64,000 nt of DNA from Maritimibacter sp. (lineage in GTDB: Bacteria > Pseudomonadota > Alphaproteobacteria > Rhodobacterales > Rhodobacteraceae), in NCBI GenBank assembly GCA_002695005.1, contig NZNT01000002.1, forward strand, positions 1-64,000, written 5' to 3'. The translations under genes were made by a program, and so were the position numbers. This document shows, one piece after another, positions 42,713 to 53,213 of this stretch. Numbering within the stretch: position 1 is the first letter of the stretch; each line of letters opens with the position of its first letter. The notes below the pieces were generated by a model, which was given only the letters and a program-made list of their open reading frames with translations, had not been told where the DNA came from and ran no database searches.

Positions 42713-44554
42713 TCAGCCTTCGCCCGGCAGGATACGAACGCCGCCCCTGTTGGCCGACGAAGCCAGCAGGGCATAGGCCTTGAGCGCCGTGGACACGGCC
42801 CGCTTTCGCGGTTCCGCAGGGGTCCAGGGCAACGGCCCCATCGCCTCGCGACGCGCGGCGAGCACGTTGTCCTCAACGGCCAGGTTGATCGTCCGGTTCG
42901 GGATGTCGATCTCGATCGTGTCGCCGGTTTCCACCAGCCCGATCATCCCGCCCTCGGCGGCCTCGGGGCTGACATGGCCGATCGACAGCCCGCTCGTGCC
43001 ACCGGAGAACCGCCCATCGGTCAGCAGCGCGCAGGCTTTGCCCAGCCCCTTCGATTTGAGGTAGCTCGTGGGATACAGCATTTCCTGCATTCCCGGTCCG
43101 CCCTGCGGTCCTTCATAGCGGATGACGACCACCTCGCCTTCGGTGACCTGTCCGGTGAGCACACCGTTCACGGCGGCGTCCTGGCTTTCATAGACTCGCG
43201 CGGTCCCGGTGAACTTGAGAATCGAGTCGTCCACGCCCGCCGTCTTCACGATGCAGCCGTTCTCGGCGATGTTGCCGAAGAGCACGGCGAGCCCGCCATC
43301 CTTCGAGAACGGCTTCTCGACGGTGCGGATCACCCCGTTTTCGCGGTCGCGGTCGAGGTCCTTGTAACGGTTCTCGGTCGAGAACGCCTGCGTGGTGCGC
43401 ACGCCACCCGGCGCGGCCTTGTAAAAGGTTTCGGTATCGGGATCGTTGGACACCATCACGTCCCACTTGGCGATGGCCTCCGCCATGGTCGCGGTGTGAA
43501 CGGTCCGCGCATCGCCGTGGATCAGGTCGCCACGCAGCATCTCACCAAGGATGCCCATGATGCCGCCGGCGCGGTGGACGTCTTCCATGTGAACGTCGTC
43601 CTTGGCGGGCGCGACCTTGCACAGGACCGGCACCTTCCGGCTCAGGCGGTCGATGTCGTCCATGGTGAAGTTCACCTCGCCCTCGTGGGCCATGGCCAAC
43701 AGGTGCAGCACCGTGTTGGTCGAGCCGCCCATCGCGATGTCGAGCGACATGGCGTTCTCGAAGGCCTCGAAGGTCGCGATCTCGCGCGGGAGGTAGCCCG
43801 GGTCTTCGACCTCGTAATGCAGCTTGGTGATCTCGACGATCCGGCGCCCCGCCTCGCGGAACAGCCGCTCACGGTCGGCGTGGGTGGCGAGCATGGAGCC
43901 GTTGCCGGGCAGCGCGAGGCCCAGCGCCTCGGCAAGGCAGTTCATCGAGTTCGCGGTGAACATGCCCGAGCACGACCCACAGGTCGGACAGGCGTTTTCC
44001 TCGAAGGCCTGCACCTGTTCATCGGTGTATTTATCGTCGGCGGCGGCGACCATCGCATCCACGAGGTCCACGGCCTTTTCAAGGTCGTCCACGGTGACCT
44101 TGCCGGCCTCCATCGGGCCGCCGGAGACGAAAATCACGGGGATATTCAAGCGCATAGCGGCCATCAGCATCCCCGGCGTGATCTTGTCGCAGTTGGAGAT
44201 GCACACCATCGCGTCGGCGCAGTGGGCGTTGACCATGTATTCCACGCTGTCCGCGATGATCTCACGCGAGGGGAGCGAATAGAGCATCCCGTCGTGGCCC
44301 ATCGCGATGCCATCATCGACGGCGATGGTGTTGAATTCCTTGGCGACACCGCCTGCCTTCTCGATCTCGCCGGCGACGAGCTGGCCCAGATCCTTGAGGT
44401 GAACGTGGCCCGGCACGAACTGGGTGAAGCTGTTCACAACGGCGATAATGGGCTTGCCGAAATCGTCGTCGGTCATGCCGGTGGCGCGCCAAAGGCCGCG
44501 GGCGCCGGCCATGTTGCGACCGTGGGTGGAGCGGCGGGAACGGTAAAATGCCAT
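42713..44554 (-). CDS. ilvD: Dihydroxy-acid dehydratase
   Basis: A 613-residue iron–sulfur enzyme of branched-chain amino acid synthesis, converting dihydroxy acids to 2-oxo acids. Cluster ligands appear in [12 protein letters not shown] and [36 protein letters not shown] and [19 protein letters not shown] are typical. The start [20 protein letters not shown] at 44554 is the family start; the frame extends upstream without support. Length is standard. Confidence 0.97.
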   Translation of the reverse strand: MAFYRSRRSTHGRNMAGARGLWRATGMTDDDFGKPIIAVVNSFTQFVPGHVHLKDLGQLVAGEIEKAGGVAKEFNTIAVDDGIAMGHDGMLYSLPSREIIADSVEYMVNAHCADAMVCISNCDKITPGMLMAAMRLNIPVIFVSGGPMEAGKVTVDDLEKAVDLVDAMVAAADDKYTDEQVQAFEENACPTCGSCSGMFTANSMNCLAEALGLALPGNGSMLATHADRERLFREAGRRIVEITKLHYEVEDPGYLPREIATFEAFENAMSLDIAMGGSTNTVLHLLAMAHEGEVNFTMDDIDRLSRKVPVLCKVAPAKDDVHMEDVHRAGGIMGILGEMLRGDLIHGDARTVHTATMAEAIAKWDVMVSNDPDTETFYKAAPGGVRTTQAFSTENRYKDLDRDRENGVIRTVEKPFSKDGGLAVLFGNIAENGCIVKTAGVDDSILKFTGTARVYESQDAAVNGVLTGQVTEGEVVVIRYEGPQGGPGMQEMLYPTSYLKSKGLGKACALLTDGRFSGGTSGLSIGHVSPEAAEGGMIGLVETGDTIEIDIPNRTINLAVEDNVLAARREAMGPLPWTPAEPRKRAVSTALKAYALLASSANRGGVRILPGEG

Positions 44555-44644
44555 GTCTTTCTCCTTCGCGCGGGACGGGGCGTGTCTACTTCCAAGACGG
44601 CGCAGTAGCAATGACAAAGGCGCGTGAGCGACGATGCACCGCGC

Positions 44645-44687
44645 GTACACATCCTGTGCACACGCTGTACATACGTTTGTGCATACG
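44645..44687. repeat. Two tandem imperfect GTAC…GTGCAYACG repeats
   Basis: GTACACATCCTGTGCACACG (44645–44664) is followed at a 22-base period by GTACATACGTTTGTGCATAC and a G (44667–44687). It lies between ilvD and the divergent regulator gene and might be a binding site for either promoter. Confidence 0.4.
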
Positions 44688-44739
44688 CCCCGGTTTTCGG
44701 CCGATCACGCCCTATTCTCGCCGCAGTGCGGAATTATTA

Positions 44740-44768
44740 CGTTCAATACGTTCAATTTGAATTGAACG
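44740..44768. promoter_or_regulatory. Probable operator of the efflux regulator
   Basis: A perfect palindrome, CGTTCAATT-TG-AATTGAACG (44749–44768), plus an extra half-site CGTTCAAT nine bases upstream (44740–44747). It lies 30 bases before the MarR-like regulator start, the position expected for autorepression. Confidence 0.7.
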
Positions 44769-44797
44769 ATGAACCGCACAGACCTATATGGCCACCC

Positions 44798-45262
44798 ATG
44801 AACCGTGACCCGATTGAACAATTCATCGAACAGATGGGCTTTATGACCCAGGACGACGGCCTGCCGCGCATCGCGGGACAGGTGTTGGGCTACCTTCTGA
44901 TCGAAGGCGAGCCGCGCACGCTCGCCGAGATTTCCGAGGCGCTTTCGGTTTCGAAAGCCTCGGCCTCGACCAATTGCCGGCAGCTTGCCGACAAGGGCAT
45001 CCTGACCCGCGCCAACACGCGCGGGTCGCGGGCCGACAGCTATATGGCCGTGACCAACCCGGCCGAAGACATGCTTGCCGGCATGGCCGCCCGGTATCGC
45101 GCCCGCGCGCGGGCCATCGAAGACGCCGCAACCGGGTTTCCCGACAGCCACGCCGAGGCGCGTGCGCGGGTCACGGCATTCGCGAGATTCTTTCGGACAT
45201 CCGCCGATTTCCTCGAGGAATGGACCGAACGCGCCCAACGCCAGATGGCAGACTCGGAGTGA
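44798..45262 (+). CDS. MarR/GbsR-like transcriptional regulator
   Basis: A 154-residue regulator with a winged helix: GQVLGYLLIEGEPRTLAEISEALSVSKASASTNCRQLADKGILTRA (about residues 27–72), then a helical C-terminal dimerisation part. The layout resembles GbsR/MarR regulators. The ATG at 44798 was chosen because it starts the conserved MNRDPIEQFIEQMGF; the longer frame runs through the operator. It is the first gene of an operon with an RND adaptor and pump, so it probably represses efflux until a ligand binds. Confidence 0.85.
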   Translation: MNRDPIEQFIEQMGFMTQDDGLPRIAGQVLGYLLIEGEPRTLAEISEALSVSKASASTNCRQLADKGILTRANTRGSRADSYMAVTNPAEDMLAGMAARYRARARAIEDAATGFPDSHAEARARVTAFARFFRTSADFLEEWTERAQRQMADSE

Positions 45263-45273
45263 GAGACGTGAAT

Positions 45274-46491
45274 ATGCACAACCCCAAGCCCGACTGGGCG
45301 ATGAACAAGCGCGAAAAAGCCCGCGCCGAGGCCATCGCGGCGGGCGAGACGCCGAAACGACGGAAATGGCCGTGGGTCGTTCTGCTGGTGCTGGTCGCGG
45401 GCGCGGCTGGCGGCGGCTATTACGCCCAGCAAAACGGGCTTCTGCCCACCCCGCCGGAACCGGCGGCCGAAGCGGCGCCCGAAGCGCCCGCCGAGCTGGT
45501 CGTGCGCCTCGCCCCGTTCGAAGTCACCACCATCGCCCCCGGCACCCTGACGGAAACCCTGCGCGTCACCGGCTCTCTCACGCCGTCGCGACAGGTGCAT
45601 CTGTCCGCTGAAGTGTCGGCGCGGCTGCTGGAGGTCACGGTGCGTGAAGGCGACTCGGTCAAGGAAGGGGCGCTTCTGGCCCGGTTCGACGTGAATTCAC
45701 TGGAAAACCAATTGGCGCAGGCCCAGTCCAGCGCCGAGGCGACGCGAGTGCAGTTCAACAAGGCCCAGAGCGATTTCGAACGCACCCAGACCCTTGTCGA
45801 GCGCGAGCTTGCGGCCCCGACCGCACTGGAAAACGCGCGCTCCGGACTGGAACAACTCCGCGCGCAACTGGCCTCGCAGGAAACCGCGGTCGAGAACGCG
45901 CAGACCGCGGTCGAGAAGGCCCGCGTGACCGCCCCGTTCGACGGTGTGATCGCGGAACGTCAGGTCGATGCGGGCGCGTTCGTCGCCACCGGCTCGCCCC
46001 TCTTCACCATCGTCGATCTCACCTCGCTCGAAGTCGAGGCGACCGCGCCCGTGTCGATCTCCAACAAGATCGACGCCGGACAGGTCGTGGACCTGCGCGT
46101 CGAAGGCTTCGGGGATGAAGCGTTCACCGGCGAAGTCGAGCGGCTGAACCCGATGGCCATTTCCGGCTCCCGGATGCTGCCGATCTATATCACGCTGGAG
46201 AACACCAGCGGCGAATTGCGCGGCGGCATGTTCGCCACGGGCCGGATCACGCTGGAAGAGAAATCCGGCGCGATCTGGGTTCCCGTCGAGGCGATCCGCG
46301 AGGACGCGCAGGGCACCCATGTCCTGGTCGCCCGTGACGGCGAGCTTGTGCGGCGCGGCGTCGAAGTTGCCCGGGAGTGGGACAACGGAGCCAAGGTCGA
46401 GATCGCCTCGGGCCTCGAGACCGGCGACACCGTCGTGGCCGCCGCCCTGCCGGAGCTTCGCCCCGGTCAGAAATTCGCGTATTCGGAGTAA
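45274..46491 (+). CDS. RND efflux periplasmic adaptor (membrane fusion protein)
   Basis: A 405-residue adaptor that links an inner-membrane RND pump to an outer-membrane channel. An N-terminal membrane anchor (WPWVVLLVLVAGAAGGGYYA) follows a basic start. Next come a lipoyl half (TGSLTPSRQVHLSAEVSARL), a coiled-coil hairpin (about residues 145–220), the second lipoyl half (VTAPFDGVIAERQVDAGAFV) and beta-barrel domains. The ATG at 45274 is 12 bases after the regulator stop; an ATG at 45301 is an alternative. The pump gene follows six bases after the stop. Confidence 0.92.
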   Translation: MHNPKPDWAMNKREKARAEAIAAGETPKRRKWPWVVLLVLVAGAAGGGYYAQQNGLLPTPPEPAAEAAPEAPAELVVRLAPFEVTTIAPGTLTETLRVTGSLTPSRQVHLSAEVSARLLEVTVREGDSVKEGALLARFDVNSLENQLAQAQSSAEATRVQFNKAQSDFERTQTLVERELAAPTALENARSGLEQLRAQLASQETAVENAQTAVEKARVTAPFDGVIAERQVDAGAFVATGSPLFTIVDLTSLEVEATAPVSISNKIDAGQVVDLRVEGFGDEAFTGEVERLNPMAISGSRMLPIYITLENTSGELRGGMFATGRITLEEKSGAIWVPVEAIREDAQGTHVLVARDGELVRRGVEVAREWDNGAKVEIASGLETGDTVVAAALPELRPGQKFAYSE

Positions 46492-46497
46492 CCTGAC

Positions 46498-49400
46498 ATG
46501 TTCCTGACCCGCATCAGCGTCAGCCAGCCGGTCTTTGCCACGATGGTGATGGTCGCGCTCATGGTCGTGGGCATCTTCTCCTACACCCGCTTGCCTGTTG
46601 AGCAGTTTCCCGACGTGGATTTCCCGGTCGTGGCGGTCGTCACTTCCTACCCCGGCGCCACGCCGGAAGCCGTGGAAAGTGACATCATCGAGCCGATCGA
46701 GGACAGCGTGTCCACGCTGGCGGGCATCGATAACATCCAGGCGACGGCGCTCACCGGCTCGTCGCTCGTCATCATCCAGTTCGACCTCGAGGTCGACAGC
46801 GGCGTGGCCGTGCAGGACGTGCGCGACCGGGTGAGCCAGATCGCGCCGCTGTTGCCCGACAACGCGGGCGACCCGCAGATCCTGCGCTTCGATCCGTCCG
46901 ACCTGCCGATCCTGTCGATCGGGGTCAGTTCGGACGAATACGACATCGGCACCCTCACCCAGATCACCGAAGACTACATTTCCAAGCGGTTTTCGAACCT
47001 TCGCGGCGTGGGCAATGCCGACGTCGTGGGCGGGCGTGCGCGCGAGGTCGCGATCCAGATCGACCCCGACCGCCAGACCGCGCTGAACGTCGGCATCGCC
47101 GAGGTCTCCAACGCCATCGCGCAGGAGAATCAGGACGTGCCCGCAGGGGCGGTGACTTCAGGCGGGCAAAGCCAGTCGGTGCAGGTCGAAGGCCGGATCG
47201 AAACGCTGCGCGCCTTCGAGGACATCATCGTCGCACGCCGGGGCGGCCAGCCGATCCGGCTGGGCGACGTGGCCGACGTGACCACCGGGCTCGCCGAACG
47301 CGACAGCCTCGCCATGCTCGACGGGCAGGACGCACTGTCAATCGACGTGCTCAAGACACAAGGGGCGAACACCGTGGACGTGGCCGAACGGGTCATCGAA
47401 GAAGTCCACAAGATGAACGAGGACCCGCAGTTCGAAGGCATCAAGATCGAGGTTCTCCGGGACAACTCCGAGCCGGTGATCGAAAGCTTCCACTCGGTCC
47501 AGTCGATGATCATCGAGGGGGCCATCCTCGCCACCATCATCGTGTTCCTGTTCCTCAATTCCTGGCGTTCGACGGTCATCACGGGCCTGACCCTGCCGAT
47601 CTCGATCATCGCGACGATGACGGCGATCTATGCGATGGGTTTCACCCTCAACATGATGACGCTCATGGCGCTGTCGCTGTCGGTCGGTATCCTGATCGAC
47701 GATGCCATCGTGGTGCGCGAGAATATCGTGCGACACCTGCATATGGGCAAATCCCACGTTCAGGCCGCTCTGGACGGAACGAACGAGATCGGGCTCGCGG
47801 TGCTGGCCACCACGCTCTCCATCGTGTCGGTCTTTTTGCCGGTGGCCTTCATGGAGGGCATCATCGGGCGGTTCTTCTTCCAGTTCGGGATCACCGTGTC
47901 GGTGGCCGTCCTGATCTCGCTCTTCGTGTCCTTCACGCTCGACCCGATGATGTCGTCGGTCTGGTACGACCCGGCCGCCGACACCACCCGCAAGCGCGGG
48001 ATCATCGGGCGCGCCGTGGGACAGTTCGACCGGCTGTTCGAATGGATCGGCGAACAATACGGCAAGCTTCTGAAGAAGGCGCTGAAGTTCCGCAAGACGA
48101 CACTCTCGGTGGCCTTCGCGGCCTTCGCAGGCGCCTTCGCACTGTTCCCGCTGATCGGGGGCGAGTTCATCCCGGCCTCAGACACCGGCGAAATCCAGGT
48201 GGATCTGAAGGCGCCGGTGGGCACGTCGCTCGACCGGACCGCGCAGAAGATCTCGCAGGTCGATGCGCTCCTGCGTGAGCAGTTCCCCGAAATCGCGCGC
48301 ACCTATGCGACGGTGAACTCCGGCACGGCCTCGGGCGACAACAACGCCACGATCATCGGCGTCCTCGTGCCCTCCGCCGAACGCGAGCGCACACCGCAGG
48401 AGCTGACCAGCCCGGTTCGCGAGGCGCTGATCGCCATTCCGGGGGCCGAATTCTCGGTCGGTGCGTCGGGCGGCATGGGCCCCGTGGCCCCCCCGATCGA
48501 AATCAAGATCTTCGGACCGGACCTGCGTGTTCTGGAACGGCTCGCGCGTGAGCTGTCCGAAGACCTCGGCGGGATCGAGGGGCTGGTGGACATCCGCACG
48601 ACGCTCGACGATCCGCAGCCGACGCTGGGCATCGAGGTCGACCGCGACGCGGCCTTCGACCTCGGCGTCTCGCTCGCCTCGGTGGGCGACACCCTGTCGT
48701 CCATGCTGGAGGGCCAGACCGTCTCGGAATGGACCTCGCCGCGCGGCGAAAGCCTCGACGTGGTCGTGCGCCTGCCCGAAACGGCCCGCAACGACCCCGC
48801 CTATCTCGGCGCGCTCCCCATCGCGCAGTCCGGCGCCACCGGGTCGAACGATGTCATCCGGCTCGACCAGGTGGCCACGATCACCCAGTCCGAAGGACCG
48901 GGCGAGATCAACCGCGAGGACCGCGAACGCTCCGTGCGCGTCACCGCCAACCTGGAAAGCGGCGTGCGCCCCGGCGACGTCTCGGGCCAGGTGCAGGAGG
49001 CCGCCGCCGCGCTCGACTATCCGCTGGGCTACAATCAGGGCACCGGCGGCGAAGTGGAGGACATGCAGGACCTGGGCCTCGCCGCCGCGGCCGCCCTCGC
49101 ACTGGCGATCATCTTCATCTACCTCGTGCTCGCCTCGCAGTTCGGCTCGTTCCTGCAACCCTTCGCGATCATGTCGTCCCTGCCGCTCGCGCTCATCGGC
49201 GTGCTGGGCGGGCTGCTCCTGTTCAACTCGACGCTCAACGTCATGTCGATCATCGGCTTCATCATGCTGATGGGCCTCGTGACGAAGAACGCGATCCTGC
49301 TCGTGGACAACGCCAACCAGCATGTGCGCGACGAGGGGCTCAACCTCTTCGACGCGCTGGTGATCGCCGGGCGGACCCGCTTCCGGCCCATCGTGATGAC

Positions 49401-49626
49401 GACGCTCGCGATGATCTTCGGGATGCTGCCGCTCGCGCTCAACCTCCACGGCGGCACGGGGCAAAACGCGTCGATGGCCCATGCGGTGATCGGCGGGCTG
49501 ATCTCGTCCTCGCTACTCACCCTCGTCGTGGTCCCGGTGATCCTCACCTATACCGACAGCCTGGGCCGCTTCGCCTCGCGCTTCACGCCCAAGGCCCCCG
49601 ACGACGTCCACGCCCCGGCGGAGTAA
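46498..49626 (+). CDS. RND multidrug efflux pump (AcrB/MexB-like)
   Basis: A 1,042-residue inner-membrane proton-driven exporter with twelve membrane segments and two large periplasmic loops. Proton-relay residues are visible as DD in [15 protein letters not shown] and K in [14 protein letters not shown]. The N-terminal [24 protein letters not shown] is typical. It acts as a trimer with the adaptor encoded just upstream; no outer-membrane channel gene is nearby. Substrates are unknown. The stop is followed by a hairpin array that may end the transcript. Confidence 0.95.
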   Translation: MFLTRISVSQPVFATMVMVALMVVGIFSYTRLPVEQFPDVDFPVVAVVTSYPGATPEAVESDIIEPIEDSVSTLAGIDNIQATALTGSSLVIIQFDLEVDSGVAVQDVRDRVSQIAPLLPDNAGDPQILRFDPSDLPILSIGVSSDEYDIGTLTQITEDYISKRFSNLRGVGNADVVGGRAREVAIQIDPDRQTALNVGIAEVSNAIAQENQDVPAGAVTSGGQSQSVQVEGRIETLRAFEDIIVARRGGQPIRLGDVADVTTGLAERDSLAMLDGQDALSIDVLKTQGANTVDVAERVIEEVHKMNEDPQFEGIKIEVLRDNSEPVIESFHSVQSMIIEGAILATIIVFLFLNSWRSTVITGLTLPISIIATMTAIYAMGFTLNMMTLMALSLSVGILIDDAIVVRENIVRHLHMGKSHVQAALDGTNEIGLAVLATTLSIVSVFLPVAFMEGIIGRFFFQFGITVSVAVLISLFVSFTLDPMMSSVWYDPAADTTRKRGIIGRAVGQFDRLFEWIGEQYGKLLKKALKFRKTTLSVAFAAFAGAFALFPLIGGEFIPASDTGEIQVDLKAPVGTSLDRTAQKISQVDALLREQFPEIARTYATVNSGTASGDNNATIIGVLVPSAERERTPQELTSPVREALIAIPGAEFSVGASGGMGPVAPPIEIKIFGPDLRVLERLARELSEDLGGIEGLVDIRTTLDDPQPTLGIEVDRDAAFDLGVSLASVGDTLSSMLEGQTVSEWTSPRGESLDVVVRLPETARNDPAYLGALPIAQSGATGSNDVIRLDQVATITQSEGPGEINREDRERSVRVTANLESGVRPGDVSGQVQEAAAALDYPLGYNQGTGGEVEDMQDLGLAAAAALALAIIFIYLVLASQFGSFLQPFAIMSSLPLALIGVLGGLLLFNSTLNVMSIIGFIMLMGLVTKNAILLVDNANQHVRDEGLNLFDALVIAGRTRFRPIVMTTLAMIFGMLPLALNLHGGTGQNASMAHAVIGGLISSSLLTLVVVPVILTYTDSLGRFASRFTPKAPDDVHAPAE

Positions 49627-49642
49627 CGTCTCCCTCTTCTTC

Positions 49643-49774
49643 GGTCCCAAAATACCTCGGAGGGGGCGGCGCGCGCCTCGCGCGCCGGGGGAGGCAGCGC
49701 CTCCCCCCGCCGCGTCGGCCTGCGCGCAAGCGCAGGACGGCGCAAATCCTGTGCGCGCTCCAGCGCGCGCCTTT
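49643..49774. repeat. Second intergenic hairpin array
   Basis: After CCCAAAATACCTCGG come stems CGGCGCGCG/CGCGCGCCG (49667–49687), GGGGGAGGC/GCCTCCCCC (49687–49707), CCTGCGC/GCGCAGG (49719–49736) and GCGCGCT/AGCGCGC (49753–49768), followed by four T. It is similar in plan to 42586–42698 and lies between the convergent pump and kinase genes. Confidence 0.65.
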
Positions 49775-49783
49775 TGAGAATCC

Positions 49784-51121
49784 CTACCGCGGAAACCGCA
49801 GGGTGACGGTCAGGCCCGGGTCCGCGTCGCCGAGGTCGAGCGTGGCGCGGTGGCTGTCGGCGATGGCGGCGACGAGGGCGAGGCCGAGGCCGTTGCCCGC
49901 CGTCGTGCGCGACCGTTCGAGGCGGTAGAGGCGGCGCAGCACCTTGTCGCGCTCGCCTTCGGGAATCCCCGGCCCGCTGTCGGCCACGATCAGCGCACCG
50001 TCCGGTGTCACCGCCACGCGGATGTCGCCGCCCGGCGGGGTGTGACGCAGGGCGTTCTCGATAAGGTTGGCGAGCGCCTGACCGATCAGGTCCGGGTCCC
50101 CTGTCACGTCCACGGGCGCGTCCGGCACCTCGACGACGAAGCTGTCGCCCCGGTCCTCCGCCGACGGCTCGTAGAGTTCGGCGATGCGCGTCGCGATGGC
50201 GGCGAGGTCGACGGGACGGAGACGTTCGCGGGACGTGCCGCCCTCGATCTGGGCGATTTGCAGGAGCGCGCGGAACACCGACACGGCGCGGTCGGCCTCC
50301 TCGGCTGCCGCGCCGGCCAGGTCGCGGGTTTCGCCCTCGGGCAGCCGCGCTTCGAGATCCTGCAAGGTCACGCCGATCCGCTGGAGCGGTGTGCGCAGGT
50401 CGTGCGCGATGTCGGTCGTCACCTGCCGCAGCGTCTCGGTCGCGGCCTGCTGTTTCTCGGCCATCCGGTTCACCCGCGCGCCGATGCGCGACAGGTCGTC
50501 CCCCTCCCCCGTTTCACCGGACCGGGCAGCGAGGTCGCCGCCGGCGATGCGCTCCAGCACCGCCTCGATCCGCTCCACCCGGCGCGCTGACGCGCGGGCG
50601 ATCAGGGCACCGATGCCCAGCGCGATCAGCACCGTGGGCAGGGTCGAGATCACGAGGAGGACGAAGAAGGTGTCGCCAAGCCGCGCCACCGGCTCGAGGC
50701 TCTTGGCCACGATCAGCACCCCGCCCGAGAGGCGGCGCACATCGTCCAGATAGCCCTCGTCCGACAGCCGCCGCTCCGCGCTCATCGCGGTGAAGCCAAC
50801 GTCGCGCCCCTCCACCACGGCGCGGGCATTGCCGGTGATGCGCCCGTCGTTGCCGATGAAGACGAAAACCGTATCGGTCGGGTCCGTCACCCGCGCCCGT
50901 GCCGCGACAAGGGTGCGCAAAGCCCCGGGCGAGGCGGAGATGTCGAGGCTCGCCATATCGCGCGCGAGATCGGCGTTGAGTTCGTCGAGCGTATTGGCCC
51001 TGAGCGTGAGCCAGGCCACGCCCAGCGAGGCGAGGTTCACCAGCGCCACGACCGTGACCAGCAGCACCGCCTGGCGCACGGGCGCGGAGCGGACGAGCCG
51101 GGCGCGGCGACGCTCAGTCAT
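49784..51121 (-). CDS. Sensor histidine kinase
   Basis: A 445-residue membrane kinase. Membrane segments are at about 18–40 and 151–175, enclosing a periplasmic sensor of about 110 residues. A HAMP linker (176–228) follows, then the phosphorylated H240 in TTDIAHDLRTPLQR. The ATPase domain has NLIENALRHTP, DSGPGIP and GNGLGLALV. It is coupled by an eight-base overlap to the response regulator gene upstream. The signal is unknown; the nearby RND pump and DegP-like protease suggest envelope stress, but this is inference. Confidence 0.92.
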   Translation of the reverse strand: MTERRRARLVRSAPVRQAVLLVTVVALVNLASLGVAWLTLRANTLDELNADLARDMASLDISASPGALRTLVAARARVTDPTDTVFVFIGNDGRITGNARAVVEGRDVGFTAMSAERRLSDEGYLDDVRRLSGGVLIVAKSLEPVARLGDTFFVLLVISTLPTVLIALGIGALIARASARRVERIEAVLERIAGGDLAARSGETGEGDDLSRIGARVNRMAEKQQAATETLRQVTTDIAHDLRTPLQRIGVTLQDLEARLPEGETRDLAGAAAEEADRAVSVFRALLQIAQIEGGTSRERLRPVDLAAIATRIAELYEPSAEDRGDSFVVEVPDAPVDVTGDPDLIGQALANLIENALRHTPPGGDIRVAVTPDGALIVADSGPGIPEGERDKVLRRLYRLERSRTTAGNGLGLALVAAIADSHRATLDLGDADPGLTVTLRFPR

Positions 51122-51785
51122 CTATGCGATATCCGGCGCCGCGCACGGTGCGGATCAGCTCGCGCGCGAAGGGCTTGTCCACCTTGGCGCGCAGGCGGCT
51201 GATATGCGTCTCGACCACGTTGGTACCGGGGTCGAAATGGATGTCCCAGACGTTTTCCAGCAGCATGGTCCGGGTCTGCACCCGCCCCTTGCGCCGCATG
51301 AGGTGCTCCAGCAGCGCGAATTCGCGCGGCAGGAGGTCGATCTTCTGCCCGCCCCGCGTCACCTCGCGCCGCATCAGGTCCATCTCGAGGTCGCCCACGC
51401 GCAGCACGCTTTCTTCGGCGGCCATCGGCGGGCGGCGGGTGAGCGCGCTCACGCGGGCCGAGAGTTCGCCGAAGGCGAAGGGTTTGACGAGGTAGTCGTC
51501 GGCCCCGGCACGCAGCCCTTCGATCCGGTCATCGACACCGCCCACCGAGGTCAGAAAGATCGCAGGGGTCACCACACGCGCCGCGCGCAGCGCCTTGACC
51601 AGCGACAGCCCGTCAAGTTCCGGCAGCATCCGGTCCACGACCAGCACGTCATAGCTCCCGGACATCGCCTGACCCAGCGCGGCCCGTCCGTCGGGCAGGC
51701 AATCGACGGAATGCCCCTCCTCGGTGAACCCGCGGGTGATGAAATCGGCTGTGGTGGTGTCGTCTTCGACTACGAGTATTTTCAT
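51114..51785 (-). CDS. OmpR-family response regulator
   Basis: A 223-residue two-domain regulator. The receiver domain has the acidic pair in VVEDD, phosphoacceptor D51 in VVDRMLPELDG, T in FLTS and K in LVKPFAF. The C-terminal winged helix (about 125–220) ends with RGAGYRID. The ATG at 51785 starts the conserved MKILVVEDD. It is the partner of the kinase that follows. Its promoter is divergent from the DegP-like gene, so it may regulate that gene. Confidence 0.94.
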   Translation of the reverse strand: MKILVVEDDTTTADFITRGFTEEGHSVDCLPDGRAALGQAMSGSYDVLVVDRMLPELDGLSLVKALRAARVVTPAIFLTSVGGVDDRIEGLRAGADDYLVKPFAFGELSARVSALTRRPPMAAEESVLRVGDLEMDLMRREVTRGGQKIDLLPREFALLEHLMRRKGRVQTRTMLLENVWDIHFDPGTNVVETHISRLRAKVDKPFARELIRTVRGAGYRIDD

Positions 51786-51983
51786 GGGTCGCTGCTGGTT
51801 ACTGATCCTTAACATAATAATCCGTCACGGGTCTTGCAGGTTCCTGAGGTCGCGAGAAGTCCCTCTCACGGCGGCGTGACGAAGATTACGCGTTTGCAAT
51901 GTTGTCGTCGGGCATCTGCAATACCCGGTGTCCATCTTGGCCTCATCCGCAGCACACCAGTCTGCACGAGGAAAGGACACTTT

Positions 51984-53141
51984 ATGGCTGACAAGACTTT
52001 CATCGGTCGCATCGCCCCGGCACTCGCCGTCACCGCGCTCGTCGCGGGGGGTGGCATGACCGCGATCAACTCCGTGACCCACCCGGCCTTCGCCGCCACC
52101 CCTGTCGAGGGTGGTTACGTCGACCTGGTCAAGCAGGTGGCGCCCGCCGTCGTGACCATCGAGGTCACCAAGCGTACGAGCGCACAGCCGGCCAATTCGG
52201 ACATGTTCGAAGGCACCCCGCTTGAGGAATTCGCCGAACGCTTCGGCTTCGAGATGCCGGAAGGCCAGCGCCCCGGTCAGCAGGGCAGGCAGATGCCCGA
52301 ACGCGAGGCACGCGGGGCCGGCACCGGCTTCATCATCTCCGAGGACGGGCGCATCGTGACCAACGCCCATGTCGTGCGCAATGCCGACGAGGTCAACGTG
52401 ACCCTGGACGACGGGCGCGAGATGGTCGCCGAAGTGGTCGGTGTCGACGAGGCGACCGACGTGGCGCTTCTCAAGGTCGACGGCACGGACCTGCCCGCCC
52501 TGAGCTTCGGCGCGTCCGAAGGCATCCAGGTCGGCGAGAACGTGATCGCGATGGGCAACCCCTTCGGTCTCGGCAATACCGTGACCACGGGCATCGTTTC
52601 GGCCATTGGCCGTGACCTGCGCGCGGGGCCGTTCGACAACTTCATCCAGACCGACGCGGCGATCAACCGGGGCAACTCGGGCGGTCCGCTGGTCAACGCC
52701 TCGGGCGAGGTGATCGGGATGAACACCGCCATCATCTCTCCCACCGGTGGCTCCATCGGCCTCGGCTTTGCCGTGCCGTCGGACATGGTGAGGCAGATCG
52801 TGGACGACCTGTCGGATGACGGCGAGGTGAGCCGCGGCTGGCTTGGCGTTCAGATCGCACCGGTGAGCGAGGACGTCGTCTCGGCGCTCGGTCTCGAGGA
52901 TGCCAACGGCACGCTGATCGACGGCGTCATGGACGGCACGCCGGCCGAGAAGGCCGGGCTGCGCAAGGGCGATATCGTCATCGCCGTGAACGGCACCGCC
53001 ATCGACGGTCCGCGCGACCTGACCCGCGCCATCGCCGGCGACGCGCCGGGGGCGGATGTGGAACTGAAGGTTCTGCGCAGAGGCGACGAGCAGACGTTCA
53101 ACGTCACGCTCGCGGAAAGGAGCGACGAGGAACCGGCTTGA
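51984..53141 (+). CDS. Periplasmic trypsin-like serine protease (DegP/DegQ family)
   Basis: A 385-residue HtrA-type protease. A signal peptide is seen at the start (IAPALAVTALVAGGGM…PAFAA). The catalytic triad is H129 (TNAHVV), D159 (TDVALLKVDG) and S232 (GNSGGP). Only one PDZ domain follows (about 280–380, ending RRGDEQTFNVTLAER), which is shorter than E. coli DegP with two and closer to DegS in plan, though not membrane-anchored. It degrades or refolds damaged envelope proteins. The ATG at 51984 has GGAAAGG upstream. A strong terminator follows. Confidence 0.92.
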   Translation: MADKTFIGRIAPALAVTALVAGGGMTAINSVTHPAFAATPVEGGYVDLVKQVAPAVVTIEVTKRTSAQPANSDMFEGTPLEEFAERFGFEMPEGQRPGQQGRQMPEREARGAGTGFIISEDGRIVTNAHVVRNADEVNVTLDDGREMVAEVVGVDEATDVALLKVDGTDLPALSFGASEGIQVGENVIAMGNPFGLGNTVTTGIVSAIGRDLRAGPFDNFIQTDAAINRGNSGGPLVNASGEVIGMNTAIISPTGGSIGLGFAVPSDMVRQIVDDLSDDGEVSRGWLGVQIAPVSEDVVSALGLEDANGTLIDGVMDGTPAEKAGLRKGDIVIAVNGTAIDGPRDLTRAIAGDAPGADVELKVLRRGDEQTFNVTLAERSDEEPA

Positions 53142-53170
53142 TCTCCCTGGTTTCTCGCTCCTGAAGGAGG

Positions 53171-53202
53171 CCGCCGGGTGTCCCCCCCCGGCGGTCTTTT
53201 TC
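53171..53202 (+). terminator. Terminator of the DegP-like gene
   Basis: CCGCCGGG, an eight-base loop, CCCGGCGG, then TCTTTTT, 30 bases after the stop codon. Confidence 0.85.
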
Positions 53203-53213
53203 GTTTCAGGGGG

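Noticed and set aside
42974-44608. A 544-codon plus-strand open frame
   Set aside because: Antisense to ilvD, which has clear iron–sulfur motifs; the frame is rich in R, H, G and V with no domain.
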